NCBI GenBank assembly: GCA_903916595.1
Contig: CAIWXI010000098.1
Coordinates: 62,001 to 126,000 of the forward strand
Direction: 5' to 3'
Source of the DNA: an uncultured Bacteroidales bacterium
GTDB taxonomy: Bacteria > Bacteroidota > Bacteroidia > Bacteroidales > FEN-979
Length of the DNA: 64,000 nucleotides
The position numbers and the translations under genes were made by a program. The notes under the pieces are model-generated. The model saw nothing but the letters and a program-made list of their open reading frames with translations. It was not told the DNA's origin and ran no database searches. Positions 46,530 to 55,742 of this stretch are shown here, in pieces. Position 1 is the stretch's first letter; each line of letters opens with the position of its first letter.

Positions 46530-48371
46530 TTATTTCAGGAGGTGGGTCCAGACACCCAGTTCAGTTGTGCCTCCGAAGATCAGGGTCCCGTCGGTGGCAA
46601 GGCTTGTAATTGCTGTCTGGTAGGGGAGCCCGTTACCAAACGTTGACCATCTTGTACCGTTAATGGTAGTCCCGAACATACCCCAGGTTTTCACGGCCGC
46701 GAACACGTAATTGCCGATGATGAGCATACTGTATACCTCCTGGTTCACGAGGGTAGTGGCAGCCCATGTTTGTCCGTCGTCGTCCGATTTATAGACCCCG
46801 ATGAAAGTTCCCGCGTAGATCGTATTCCCGCTGGCAGCGAAGGAAGAGATTACCGTATTCCCGGGCAACTGGGGGTTGATAGCCCAGGTAAGGCCGGCAT
46901 CTCGGGAAACAAGCAATCCGCCGTTAAAAGTTCCTGCAAAAATCGATGAACCATGGCATAAGATTGAGTAGACATAAAGGTTGTCGGGTAAACCGGTGTT
47001 CAGTTTATGCCATGAAAGTCCGGCATCATCAGATCCGAATAATCCGCCGTTAAAAGTCCCGGCGAACCAATTTGAACTGCGCATTCCCAGCGAACGGATA
47101 TCAGTTGCGGTGAGGCCATCTGAACGTCTGCTCCAGGTTTCTCCCTGGTCTTGTTTGATAAACACTCCGCTGTCGGTCCCTGCAGCGAGGATCCCTGCGG
47201 AGTATGAAAGGCAATTTATTGTTTTAAGATGTAGTTGTGCATTGTACAATGTCCAGTTGGCCCCATGATCAATAGTGGAGTACACTCCAGGGAAGCTCAG
47301 GTCGGCAGCAGCAAAAACGGTAGTCAGGACATTGCACATAGATGATACATTTGAAACAGGCAGCCCCCTGAGTGACCAGGTTTGACCCAGGTTCGAAGAG
47401 ATATAAAGACCAGAGCTGGTTCCTGCAATAAAAGTTGAGCCGGAGAAGGCCAGAGAGCGGATGTCGGTGACAGGCAGGTTTCCTTTTGCAGAGGCCCAGC
47501 TTATGCCGTTATCAGGAGAACGCCAGATGCCATTCCGGCTGCCGGTCAGCATTGAGGAACCATTTACAGCGAGACATTCCACCTTAAGATCAGATGGCAG
47601 ACCATTATTGAGAAGGCTCCAATGCTGGCCTTTGTCGGGAGAGACGTAGAGTCCTTTTGAAGTCCCGGCCCAGACCGATGTCCCGTTGGTAATCAGGCAG
47701 TTGATTTCGAGGCTTCCTAAACCGGAGTTCACCGCGGTCCAATGCTGACCAAAGTCGTGGGTGTAAAAAATGCCGGCACCAGATGTTCCGTTGAAAATAT
47801 CCTCGCCGACTATAGTCACTGAATTCCGGTATGAGCCGGTGGATGGTTTGAATGAGGACCAATTTGATCCGCCATCCCTTGAAATGGAAACACCCTCTGC
47901 ACCCAGTGTACCAGTAACGATCAGTGACCCGCTGGCCGCCAATGAAACGGTTGACGGTAAACTGTTGCTAACGGACTTCCACTTCAGGCCTTTACTATAG
48001 GAACGGTATAATTTGTCGCTGAGGGAATAAACGGTAGTATCATTAGTTGCAACAATGGCCAGAGGAGTGCTGGTATTTGGGATCGCGGTTGTATCGCAAA
48101 GCCAGGATGAACCATTGTTCACAGAGGAATACATGCCCCGGCCATCAACTCCTGCAAGGATTATTTCGCCTATCGCTGCAGCGCAGCCAATAAGACCGTT
48201 CCCCGGACCGTTTGTCTGGACCCATATGCCGGGCAGTTCCATGGGAGTTACCGTAACCGTAGTCTTGACACAGCGGGGTAAAACAAGGATCAGCAAGATT
48301 AAAAATCCTGAAAACAAGACTTTGCCACGCCAGAGGGAGAACAGAGTAGTAAGAAAGCTGGGTTTTTTCAC
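46530..48371 (-). CDS. Secreted beta-propeller protein with sialidase/BNR-type repeats
   Basis: Many SxDxGxxW repeats (SRDGGSNWSSF, THDFGQHWTAV, SPDKGQHWSLL, SDDAGLSWHKL, SRDAGLTWAIN, SDDDGQTWAAT). Confidence 0.85.
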   Translation of the reverse strand: MKKPSFLTTLFSLWRGKVLFSGFLILLILVLPRCVKTTVTVTPMELPGIWVQTNGPGNGLIGCAAAIGEIILAGVDGRGMYSSVNNGSSWLCDTTAIPNTSTPLAIVATNDTTVYSLSDKLYRSYSKGLKWKSVSNSLPSTVSLAASGSLIVTGTLGAEGVSISRDGGSNWSSFKPSTGSYRNSVTIVGEDIFNGTSGAGIFYTHDFGQHWTAVNSGLGSLEINCLITNGTSVWAGTSKGLYVSPDKGQHWSLLNNGLPSDLKVECLAVNGSSMLTGSRNGIWRSPDNGISWASAKGNLPVTDIRSLAFSGSTFIAGTSSGLYISSNLGQTWSLRGLPVSNVSSMCNVLTTVFAAADLSFPGVYSTIDHGANWTLYNAQLHLKTINCLSYSAGILAAGTDSGVFIKQDQGETWSRRSDGLTATDIRSLGMRSSNWFAGTFNGGLFGSDDAGLSWHKLNTGLPDNLYVYSILCHGSSIFAGTFNGGLLVSRDAGLTWAINPQLPGNTVISSFAASGNTIYAGTFIGVYKSDDDGQTWAATTLVNQEVYSMLIIGNYVFAAVKTWGMFGTTINGTRWSTFGNGLPYQTAITSLATDGTLIFGGTTELGVWTHLLK

Positions 48372-48401
48372 GACGATCAGGCTTGTACGTACATATAAAC
48401 C

Positions 48402-50045
48402 CTATATATACAGATAGCGCTTGATCTTTTGGGTGGGAGTTTTCTCAAAAGGGTATTCCTGAATGACGATTCGCTGAACCTGAGAGAATTTATTCACTCT
48501 TGCATTGACGTAATGCAGCAGTTCGGCCTGGAGCTCATCTATTTTATGCTCAACATAATTTGAAATATCGTATTTGAGCTGGGAATAACGTTCTTCAATT
48601 TCTTCCCTGTTGAAATGTACCAGGGCAACAAGCCGTTCCTGTTGAAGAATAACCAATGAATCGACAACATGACTAAAGTTGTTGATAATAGACTCAATAT
48701 CTTCAGGGTGAATGTTTTCGCCACCTTTTCCAATAATGGTGTTTTTAAGCCTCCCTTTAATATAGAGGTAGCCATCTTTGTCGAAAATCCCCAGGTCGCC
48801 GGTTTTAAACCAGCCATCGGGAGTGATTACATCGGCTGTGAGCCCGGGTTCTTTAAAATATCCTTTCATCACATTAGGACCTCTGGCCCAGATCTCACCT
48901 TCTCCTGTTTTTTTATCAGGATTCTGAATGATGAGTTCAATGTCCTCAATTGAAGGTCCGGTTGATTGAAGCCTTGCATTATGAGGGTTAAAGCCGGCAA
49001 GCAGGGGAGCTGTTTCGGTAAGGCCATAACCAATTGCATAGGGAAACTTTGCTTCGATCAGGAATTTCTCGACTGTATGGTTGAGTTTGGCTCCGCCAAT
49101 ACCAAAGAAGCGCAATTCACCTCCGAAAGTCTGCATTAATTTTTTTCCTGCCGCTACATTCAGAATTTTTCTGGTAAGCGGAATACGAATCGCGGTATGC
49201 AGAAAAATATTCTTTTTAAAGGCAGGTTCAATCCGGTTCCTGAAAATTTTCTCAATGATGATAGGCACGGTGAGCATGATGGTAGGCTTCACTAGCTGAA
49301 GGGCCGGAAGAAGAACGGAGGGTGTCGGGACTTTTCCCAGATACCAGATGCCTGCTCCTTTTGACATAGGCAAAACCAGTCCGATTGTATTTTCATAGGT
49401 ATGAGAAAGAGGTAATACCGAAAGGAAACGGTCGGTTTCAAGGATCTCCTGAACACATCCGCTTTTTTCAGCATTAAAACAAATGTTACGGTGAGTAAGC
49501 ATAACCCCTTTCGATTTTCCGGTTGTTCCTGAAGTGTATATAATCGAAGCAAGGTCATCCTCCTTCACATCATATTCAGATACAGGTCTGGCCGACAGTT
49601 CAAAAACAGGATCACCGGCCTGGCTGCCTTTCACTGTAAAGTCTTCAATTTTAATCCTTATCGGACAGAGCCCTGCAGGTACTGAAGTAACCTTTGACTG
49701 TTGTCCTTCGGAAAAAATGATTGCTTTTGCCTCGGAATGTTCCAAAATATTTCTGACCTCATCCTGATGGAAATCAGGAAGTATGGGAACAGCTATTGCT
49801 CCCATGAATGTGATTGCGTAATAGGTTACTCCCCAATTGGGCATGCCGGCGCTGAGGATGGCGACTGTATTTCCAGGTTTAACTCCCAGTTTTTCAAGAA
49901 AAGCAATTAATGCCATGATGCGGAGGTGTAGCTCTCCGTATTTAAGACTTTCGCCTCCAATCATAGTCAGGGCGATACGCTCGCTGTGTTTGCCAAGGGT
50001 ATGATAGAACCTTGCAGGGAGAGTATATTTCACTGTTGAAACCAT
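48402..50045 (-). CDS. AMP-dependent synthetase / long-chain acyl-CoA synthetase
   Basis: IIYTSGTTGKSKGVMLTHRN, GYGLTETAPLLAG, GWFKTGDLGIFDKDGYLYIKGRLKNTIIGKGGENIHPEDIE. Confidence 0.96.
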   Translation of the reverse strand: MVSTVKYTLPARFYHTLGKHSERIALTMIGGESLKYGELHLRIMALIAFLEKLGVKPGNTVAILSAGMPNWGVTYYAITFMGAIAVPILPDFHQDEVRNILEHSEAKAIIFSEGQQSKVTSVPAGLCPIRIKIEDFTVKGSQAGDPVFELSARPVSEYDVKEDDLASIIYTSGTTGKSKGVMLTHRNICFNAEKSGCVQEILETDRFLSVLPLSHTYENTIGLVLPMSKGAGIWYLGKVPTPSVLLPALQLVKPTIMLTVPIIIEKIFRNRIEPAFKKNIFLHTAIRIPLTRKILNVAAGKKLMQTFGGELRFFGIGGAKLNHTVEKFLIEAKFPYAIGYGLTETAPLLAGFNPHNARLQSTGPSIEDIELIIQNPDKKTGEGEIWARGPNVMKGYFKEPGLTADVITPDGWFKTGDLGIFDKDGYLYIKGRLKNTIIGKGGENIHPEDIESIINNFSHVVDSLVILQQERLVALVHFNREEIEERYSQLKYDISNYVEHKIDELQAELLHYVNARVNKFSQVQRIVIQEYPFEKTPTQKIKRYLYI

Positions 50046-50067
50046 AAAAACCCGTTTTTTGCAAATG

Positions 50068-50075
50068 CAAAGATA
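50068..50075 (-). promoter_or_regulatory. Putative -7 box (TAtcTTTG) for the acyl-CoA synthetase gene
   Basis: Forward caaagata = TATCTTTG, about 23 nt before ATG 50045. Confidence 0.45.
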
Positions 50076-50094
50076 GAAAACTTGTCTGTTATAA

Positions 50095-51429
50095 TTAAAA
50101 GGAGTCTTCAGCCATTTTAGTTACAACTTCACCTTCGAAATTGTACAGCTTCACCCAGGTTTGAGAAGATGTATCAGCATTCTGTGGTGTTATGACAACA
50201 AAATTCATAGTGGTCAGCTTTGGATTGTGATCAATCCATGTGCCGGAATTCGCATAGATTGATTTTTGACCGTTATAGTTTTTCGACGAATTTATTTTTG
50301 CAACATGGGTATGTCCGAAAACAACGATTCTCTTATTGGAATTCGGGTTCATAAAGTATTGCACCACCGACTGCTTGTCAGTTTCAACGGCATCTGCTAC
50401 ATATTTCATCGCCTCTCCCACAGAAATTTTAACCGCCACATGGTTTAGTGTTTGTCGTTGGTCCCAGGAATCCTGAATTCCCTTGTAAAGCTTCACGTCT
50501 ATTTTGCCTCCGGCTGATAATTGGTACGGCAGCAGATCTTTAACCGAATATGTCCCGGCGAATCCATTCACTTTGGTAACAATTATTTTTTCATCAAACC
50601 TGTTTTTAATCTTAAACATGTTCAAGGTTGCTTTCCATAGTTTCCAATAACCAAATAACAGGGCCTGGCTTTTATCCCCCGGATTATTCTGAGTGACAGC
50701 AGGTACTGAATCCCCGGCTGTATTGCACTTCTGCACCACATGAAGGGTAGCTATTCTTGTAAAAAAGTATCCTGGAGGCATGATGGTCCCGGGTGCGACA
50801 TCCTGGTTTGAAATAGGGTCAGGTGCACAGAAGAAATTATAGCGATGTCCGTGCTCAATAGCAACTTCAGGATGGTCTGCCGGGGAATAAGTGCCTAACC
50901 CCAACTCCTTATCGCGGGACTGATGTATTCCCGGCAGGATAAGGGCCACGTTATCCGCAGATATAGTTAAATCATGGTTTCCGGGCACATAGGTTACTAA
51001 AATTTTGCCACCCAGGATGATGTGGTTTAAGGCATCTATCACTCCCTTATTAGCGATCGCAATCCTCCTGACAAAATCAGCCTGGTCCTTTCCCTTATAC
51101 GTGTCGGTTGTGGCTGGCACAAACCATTCGTCGAGCAAATCTCCGGCAATAACAAGTTCTTTTACATTGGGTGACAATCTGACCTGTTCGAGTAGCTTCT
51201 CAAGTGGTTTAAGATTCTTATTGATCTCGGCATAGGCGAGGTCGGCCCCAAGATGAATGTCGCTGATCACAACAATCATATTCCGCTCATTGCTGCCATT
51301 GGAGAAGGGGTCAACAGCCGGGGTTGAATAGGAGTTGCTGCAAAATGTAAATAAACTTATAAACAGGAGTAGTCTGCCTGGTTTTCCAATTGTTCTGATC
51401 CATAAAGCGATGGACATGTGTTTCTGCAT
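50095..51429 (-). CDS. Secreted metallophosphoesterase (calcineurin-like)
   Basis: VVISDIHLGADL, IAGDLLDEW, VPGNHDLT, EHGHRYN, VFGHTHVAKI. Start placed at internal ATG before the signal peptide; exact start uncertain. Confidence 0.9.
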   Translation of the reverse strand: MQKHMSIALWIRTIGKPGRLLLFISLFTFCSNSYSTPAVDPFSNGSNERNMIVVISDIHLGADLAYAEINKNLKPLEKLLEQVRLSPNVKELVIAGDLLDEWFVPATTDTYKGKDQADFVRRIAIANKGVIDALNHIILGGKILVTYVPGNHDLTISADNVALILPGIHQSRDKELGLGTYSPADHPEVAIEHGHRYNFFCAPDPISNQDVAPGTIMPPGYFFTRIATLHVVQKCNTAGDSVPAVTQNNPGDKSQALLFGYWKLWKATLNMFKIKNRFDEKIIVTKVNGFAGTYSVKDLLPYQLSAGGKIDVKLYKGIQDSWDQRQTLNHVAVKISVGEAMKYVADAVETDKQSVVQYFMNPNSNKRIVVFGHTHVAKINSSKNYNGQKSIYANSGTWIDHNPKLTTMNFVVITPQNADTSSQTWVKLYNFEGEVVTKMAEDSF

Positions 51430-51510
51430 ATAATTATTTCTATTAATAACAGGGGTAAATAAATTCAAAGTTAAAATAATATAGGATCCTGTAAACGGTA
51501 CAAAACTATT

Positions 51511-51518
51511 TAATTTTG
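51511..51518 (+). promoter_or_regulatory. Putative -7 box (TAatTTTG)
   Basis: TAATTTTG about 39 nt before ATG 51557. Confidence 0.4.
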
Positions 51519-51556
51519 CATGACGTCAAAAAAACCAACGCCCGACACTCTTCTTT

Positions 51557-52492
51557 ATGAAAAACAAAACCTTACTGCTTATTTTTTTTATGGTTATCGG
51601 GTATTCCGATATACTTAAATCCCAGTCTTATGAAGGTTATATTGCAGATAATTTGCCTGTATGGTTTGAACTGTATGCAGGAGCAGCCGGTACATCTTTG
51701 AATGGAACATATTTCTACAAAAGAAACGGAGCAAACATATCTTTGTCAGGTTCAGGGAATGGTAAAAATATAATCCTTGATGAGAAAAACAAGGAAGGTT
51801 TAATAACCGGTATTTTTACCTGTGTGAATTTTGAAGACAGTATTACCGGAAACTGGAGCAAGCCGAATAGCAGTAAATTACTTACTGTGAAATTATACAA
51901 AGTAAATCCATCCTTTAAGACTTGTGCTATAATTCCAGGTGCAGACAAACTAATACTGATACAAGGGAATACATTAAATAATGAATTAAAGGAATATGCT
52001 GACGATGCAGGAAAAGCCCCAAAGTTGCGTTATAATTTCGCCGAAAAATGTATCCTTAGCCTATATTTTGAATGGGAAACCCTGGGCGCTTATTTATCGA
52101 CAGGGACAATTCATCATACGTTCAATTTAAACAGCAATAAAGAAATTGCTTTGATAAAAGAGTTTGATCCCACGAAAATACCTCAGCTCAAAAACAAAAT
52201 AAAAATCCGCATTCAAAAGGAGTTGGATACGGCACGAAGTAATTATAAAGCTGAGGAATGGGTTGATGCTTTTGGAGACCGGAAAACGTATGAAGATTCA
52301 TTCAGGGTTACAGAAGTAAAGGAAAGCGTATTTGATAATTATTATATCAGAAATGGCTTTATTTATATACAGATTGATGATTATTTCGGGTTCCCCCATG
52401 TTATCCAGGACATGGATTTGACGATTGTCATAGAGATTCCTTATTCTGAATTTGAATTGTACTTAAATAATGAATCAGTTTTGAGAAAATGA
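51557..52492 (+). CDS. Secreted protein of unknown function (311 aa)
   Basis: Signal peptide MKNKTLLLIFFMVIGYSDILKSQSYEGYI; no confident family. Confidence 0.75.
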   Translation: MKNKTLLLIFFMVIGYSDILKSQSYEGYIADNLPVWFELYAGAAGTSLNGTYFYKRNGANISLSGSGNGKNIILDEKNKEGLITGIFTCVNFEDSITGNWSKPNSSKLLTVKLYKVNPSFKTCAIIPGADKLILIQGNTLNNELKEYADDAGKAPKLRYNFAEKCILSLYFEWETLGAYLSTGTIHHTFNLNSNKEIALIKEFDPTKIPQLKNKIKIRIQKELDTARSNYKAEEWVDAFGDRKTYEDSFRVTEVKESVFDNYYIRNGFIYIQIDDYFGFPHVIQDMDLTIVIEIPYSEFELYLNNESVLRK

Positions 52493-52671
52493 AAGATAAC
52501 CTAAAAATCATCCTCGATTTTTTAGGGACACGATTGCCCTTATCTTTTCTTCAAGCGCGATTTCATTTAGTTCAACAAACCAACAATGGCAAGGTGTTGG
52601 GAATGATATTGAATTAGGTTATTTTACAGAGGTAGGAACTACTTTTTTGCAGGCGTTTTTGCGGGCGTATT

Positions 52672-52708
52672 CATAAAAAAGGCCTCCATGATTTTTGGAA
52701 GCCTTGAT
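52672..52708 (-). terminator. Intrinsic terminator for tRNA-Arg
   Basis: Minus strand AAGGCTTCC-AAAAATCAT-GGAGGCCTT-TTTT, just 3' of the tRNA. Confidence 0.75.
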
Positions 52709-52716
52709 TTTACTCG

Positions 52717-52790
52717 TGATCTCGGCGCGATTCGAACGCGCGACCCACAGCTTAGAAGGCTGTTGCTCTATCCAACTGAGCTACGAGACC
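52717..52790 (-). tRNA. tRNA-Arg (anticodon TCT)
   Basis: GGTCTCGTAGCTCAGTTGGATAGAGCAACAGCCTTCTAAGCTGTGGGTCGCGCGTTCGAATCGCGCCGAGATCA; cloverleaf with loop CTTCTAA; CCA not encoded. Confidence 0.95.
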
Positions 52791-52802
52791 TGAATGAGGG
52801 TG

Positions 52803-52810
52803 CAAAGGTA
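52803..52810 (-). promoter_or_regulatory. Putative -7 box (TAccTTTG) for tRNA-Arg with TTTG -33 element
   Basis: Forward caaaggta = TACCTTTG; TTTG (forward caaa 52832-52835) 21 nt further upstream. Confidence 0.55.
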
Positions 52811-52852
52811 AGGATTTACTAACAATTGCACCAAAGTTTGCAGCCTAAATTC

Positions 52853-52860
52853 TATATTTG
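52853..52860 (+). promoter_or_regulatory. Putative -7 box (TAtaTTTG) for the topoisomerase gene
   Basis: TATATTTG; predicted start site a few nt downstream, before the hairpin repeat. Confidence 0.5.
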
Positions 52861-52874
52861 CGTGTTATATGGAC

Positions 52875-52938
52875 TGATTGACAGATTGACTGAATGACGG
52901 AATGTCAAGAATCAATCAATCAGTCAATCAATCAATCA
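52875..52938 (+). repeat. Tetranucleotide (TCAA)n / (TTGA)n inverted repeat in the topoisomerase leader
   Basis: gattgactga (52884-52893) pairs with tcagtcaatc (52920-52929); tgattga (52875-52881) pairs with tcaatca (52932-52938). Confidence 0.85.
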
Positions 52939-52944
52939 ACACAG

Positions 52945-55650
52945 ATGTCAGCTGACCCGGAAGATAATGGAACAAATACGAACGGCGAATCCCCTGAACT
53001 GGAGTCGGGTTCCCTGTCCCAGTCGATCCACCTGAACGATATGTACAAGGGGTGGTTTCTGGATTATGCCTCGTATGTAATCCTGGAGCGTGCCGTGCCT
53101 GAGATTGACGACGGACTAAAACCTGTACAGAGGCGTATTCTTCATGCCATGAAGGAACTTGATGATGGCCGCTATAACAAGGTTGCCAACATCATCGGTC
53201 ATACCATGAAATATCATCCCCACGGGGACGCATCAATAGGCGATGCACTGGTACAGATCGGGCAGAAAGATCTTCTGGTCGACTGCCAGGGAAACTGGGG
53301 AAATATTCTTACCGGCGATAATGCCGCTGCCGCAAGATACATCGAAGCGAGGCTTTCGAAATTTGCACTTGAGGTGCTTTTCAATCCAAAAACAACAACA
53401 TGGAAATCTTCCTACGATGGAAGAAACAAGGAGCCCCTGGCCCTTCCGGCTAAGTTCCCGCTGTTGCTTGCGATGGGAGTGGAAGGCATCGCAGTGGGCC
53501 TTGCTTCAAAGCTTCTTCCGCACAATTTCAATGAATTGATAGATGCCTCCATAAAGATCCTTCAGGGAAAGGATTTTGAGTTGTATCCTGATTTCCTCAC
53601 CGGGGGAATGGCTGATGTTTCAAAATATAACGACGGATTGCGTGGAGGGAAAATCAGACTGAGGGCGAGGATTGTGCTGGAGGATAAAAAAACTTTGAAA
53701 ATCACCGAGATACCCTTTGGGACTACTACCGGGTCTATTATAGATTCTATACTTGCAGCCAACGATAAGGGGAAGATCAAGATTCGCAAAATAGATGATA
53801 ATACGGCAGAGAATGTTGAGGTGATGATACATCTTTCGCCGGGTGTGTCGCCCGATACGACCATGGATGCTCTCTATCCGTTTACCGAATGTGAGGTCTC
53901 AATTTCACCCAACGCATGTGTTATTCAAAACGGAAAACCCCGGTTCATGGGGGTTTCAGAGATACTCAGGCACAATACCAGTCAGACTGTTGATCTTCTT
54001 AAGCTGGAGCTCAATATCAAACTGGAAGAACTTAACGAACAGCTTCATAACTCATCCCTTGAGAAAATATTTATCGAGAATGAGGTCTACGAAGGGATTA
54101 AAAGCTGCAAAACCGGCGAGGAGATCGACACGGCTATCCGCAAGGGACTTAAACCATTTGCAAAACAGATCATACGGCCCGTTTCCGATGAGGATATCAG
54201 TCGCCTGAGAAAGATTCCCATCGAACGTATTTCTAAATTTAATGCCAATAAGGCGGATGAGCTGATGAGGGGTATCAGACTGGAGATGGAGGAGGTACAG
54301 AATCACCTCGATCACCTGATTGATTATGCCATCGAATATTATCGGCAGATACGGAAAAAATACGGAAAAAACCGCGATCGAAAAACCGAAATAAGAAATT
54401 TTGAAGTCATTGAAGCTGTGAAAGTTGCAGCTGCTAATGAAAAGCTTTACGTGAACAGGGCAGAAGGGTTTGCCGGTACAGGACTGAAAAAGGATGAATT
54501 TGTGTGCGACTGTTCCGATATTGACGAAATTATTGTGTTCAGGGACGATGGCACTTTCATTGTAACCAAGGTGGCTGAAAAGGTGTTTGTTGGGCCGAAC
54601 GTGACCTATATAAACGTCTTTCAGAAGAACGACAGCCGAACTGTCTATAATCTGATTTACCGTGACGGCAAAAATGGCAAGATCATGGTGAAACGGTTCA
54701 GTGTACTTGGGGTAACACGAGATAAGGAGTACTATTCCACCAAAGGCACGCCTGGTTCAAAAATGCTTTATTTCACGGCCAATCCGAATGGTGAAGCTGA
54801 GGTTGTAAAAGTGGAGCTTAAACCTAAACCGAAACTTAAAAAGACCGGTTTTGATTTTGACTTTGCCAGCCTGGCTATAAAAGGAAGAAATTCTCTGGGG
54901 AACACGCTTACGAAATATGCTGTGCGTAAGATCGAAATACGTCAGGAAGGAGTTTCTACCCTTGGGTCTCTTAATATTTGGTACGACGATACTGTTCAGC
55001 GCCTGAATACCGATGGCCGAGGCCGGCTGCTGGGCGCTTTTGCCGGAGCCGACCGTATTCTTACAATGATGCAAAGCGGCTCATACAGGCTCTCATCCTT
55101 CGACTTATCGACTCATTTCGATGAGGATATGATGCTTATCGAGAAGTTCGACCCGGCCAGGGTATATAGTGTAGTGTATCAGGAGGCAGAAACAAAGCAG
55201 TTTTATATCAAACGCTTTACCATAGAGCTTACCGAGAAGAAAGTTGAATTTGTTGATCCCGGCGATAAAATGGTTTTATTTACTTTCGAGAAATATCCCA
55301 GGTTGGAGATGCTCTTCGATATGAAACTTAAAACAAAAGGGGCGGAATCGGAAATCATTGCAATTCATGAATTTATCGGAATAAAAGGAGTTAAAGCAAA
55401 AGGGAAAAAGATCACGCTGTACCCGGTCAGAAAAATTGAGTGGACGGAACCGCTTCAGATCGTTGAGTCTGAGCCAGAAACTCCTGAGCAGGTCGATTCT
55501 GAGCCAGAAACTCCTGAGCAGGTTGCCTCTGAGCCAGAAACTCCTGAGCAGGTCGCCTCTGAGCCAGAAATTCCTGAGCAGGTCGCCTCTGAGCAAGCCA
55601 AAAAGAAGTCACAGAAAGACATAGAAGGAGAGCAAATGCAATTGTTCTGA
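52945..55650 (+). CDS. parC: Type IIA DNA topoisomerase subunit A (topoisomerase IV ParC / gyrase A family)
   Basis: LERAVPEIDDGLKPVQRRILHAMKELDDGRYNKVANIIGHTMKYHPHGDASIGDALV; AAAARYIEARLSKFA. ATG 52945 preferred over track ATG 52894, which would translate the repeat. Confidence 0.95.
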   Translation: MSADPEDNGTNTNGESPELESGSLSQSIHLNDMYKGWFLDYASYVILERAVPEIDDGLKPVQRRILHAMKELDDGRYNKVANIIGHTMKYHPHGDASIGDALVQIGQKDLLVDCQGNWGNILTGDNAAAARYIEARLSKFALEVLFNPKTTTWKSSYDGRNKEPLALPAKFPLLLAMGVEGIAVGLASKLLPHNFNELIDASIKILQGKDFELYPDFLTGGMADVSKYNDGLRGGKIRLRARIVLEDKKTLKITEIPFGTTTGSIIDSILAANDKGKIKIRKIDDNTAENVEVMIHLSPGVSPDTTMDALYPFTECEVSISPNACVIQNGKPRFMGVSEILRHNTSQTVDLLKLELNIKLEELNEQLHNSSLEKIFIENEVYEGIKSCKTGEEIDTAIRKGLKPFAKQIIRPVSDEDISRLRKIPIERISKFNANKADELMRGIRLEMEEVQNHLDHLIDYAIEYYRQIRKKYGKNRDRKTEIRNFEVIEAVKVAAANEKLYVNRAEGFAGTGLKKDEFVCDCSDIDEIIVFRDDGTFIVTKVAEKVFVGPNVTYINVFQKNDSRTVYNLIYRDGKNGKIMVKRFSVLGVTRDKEYYSTKGTPGSKMLYFTANPNGEAEVVKVELKPKPKLKKTGFDFDFASLAIKGRNSLGNTLTKYAVRKIEIRQEGVSTLGSLNIWYDDTVQRLNTDGRGRLLGAFAGADRILTMMQSGSYRLSSFDLSTHFDEDMMLIEKFDPARVYSVVYQEAETKQFYIKRFTIELTEKKVEFVDPGDKMVLFTFEKYPRLEMLFDMKLKTKGAESEIIAIHEFIGIKGVKAKGKKITLYPVRKIEWTEPLQIVESEPETPEQVDSEPETPEQVASEPETPEQVASEPEIPEQVASEQAKKKSQKDIEGEQMQLF
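55468..55599 (+). repeat. 30-bp tandem repeat encoding (SEPETPEQVA)n at the topoisomerase C-terminus
   Basis: Four near-identical 30-bp units tctgagccagaaactcctgagcaggtcgcc plus a partial fifth. Confidence 0.95.
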
Positions 55651-55659
55651 CGTCGGATA

Positions 55660-55739
55660 TCAGATGGCAGATGTCAAACCCCTAATCCCCAACCCCCAAC
55701 CCCCAACCCCCAACCCCCAATCCCTAATCCCCAACCCCC
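55660..55739 (+). repeat. Intergenic composite repeat: tcagatggcagat element followed by C-rich heptamer array directly 5' of the flavoprotein ATG
   Basis: tcagatggcagat (also at 3843-3855) then CCCCTAAT(CCCCAAC)x4 CCCCAAT CCCTAAT CCCCAAC CCCC, ending 3 nt before ATG 55743. Confidence 0.92.
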
Positions 55740-55742
55740 GCT

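Noticed and set aside
52493-52716. Integrative-element or integrase remnant next to tRNA-Arg
   Set aside because: No integrase-like motif or duplicated tRNA 3' end found; only short open frames and the tRNA terminator.
55276-55624. Repetitive ORFs in other frames (LLRSFWLRGDLLRSFWLRG..., SLSLSQKLLSRS...)
   Set aside because: Alternative-frame readings of the 30-bp tandem repeat inside the topoisomerase gene.
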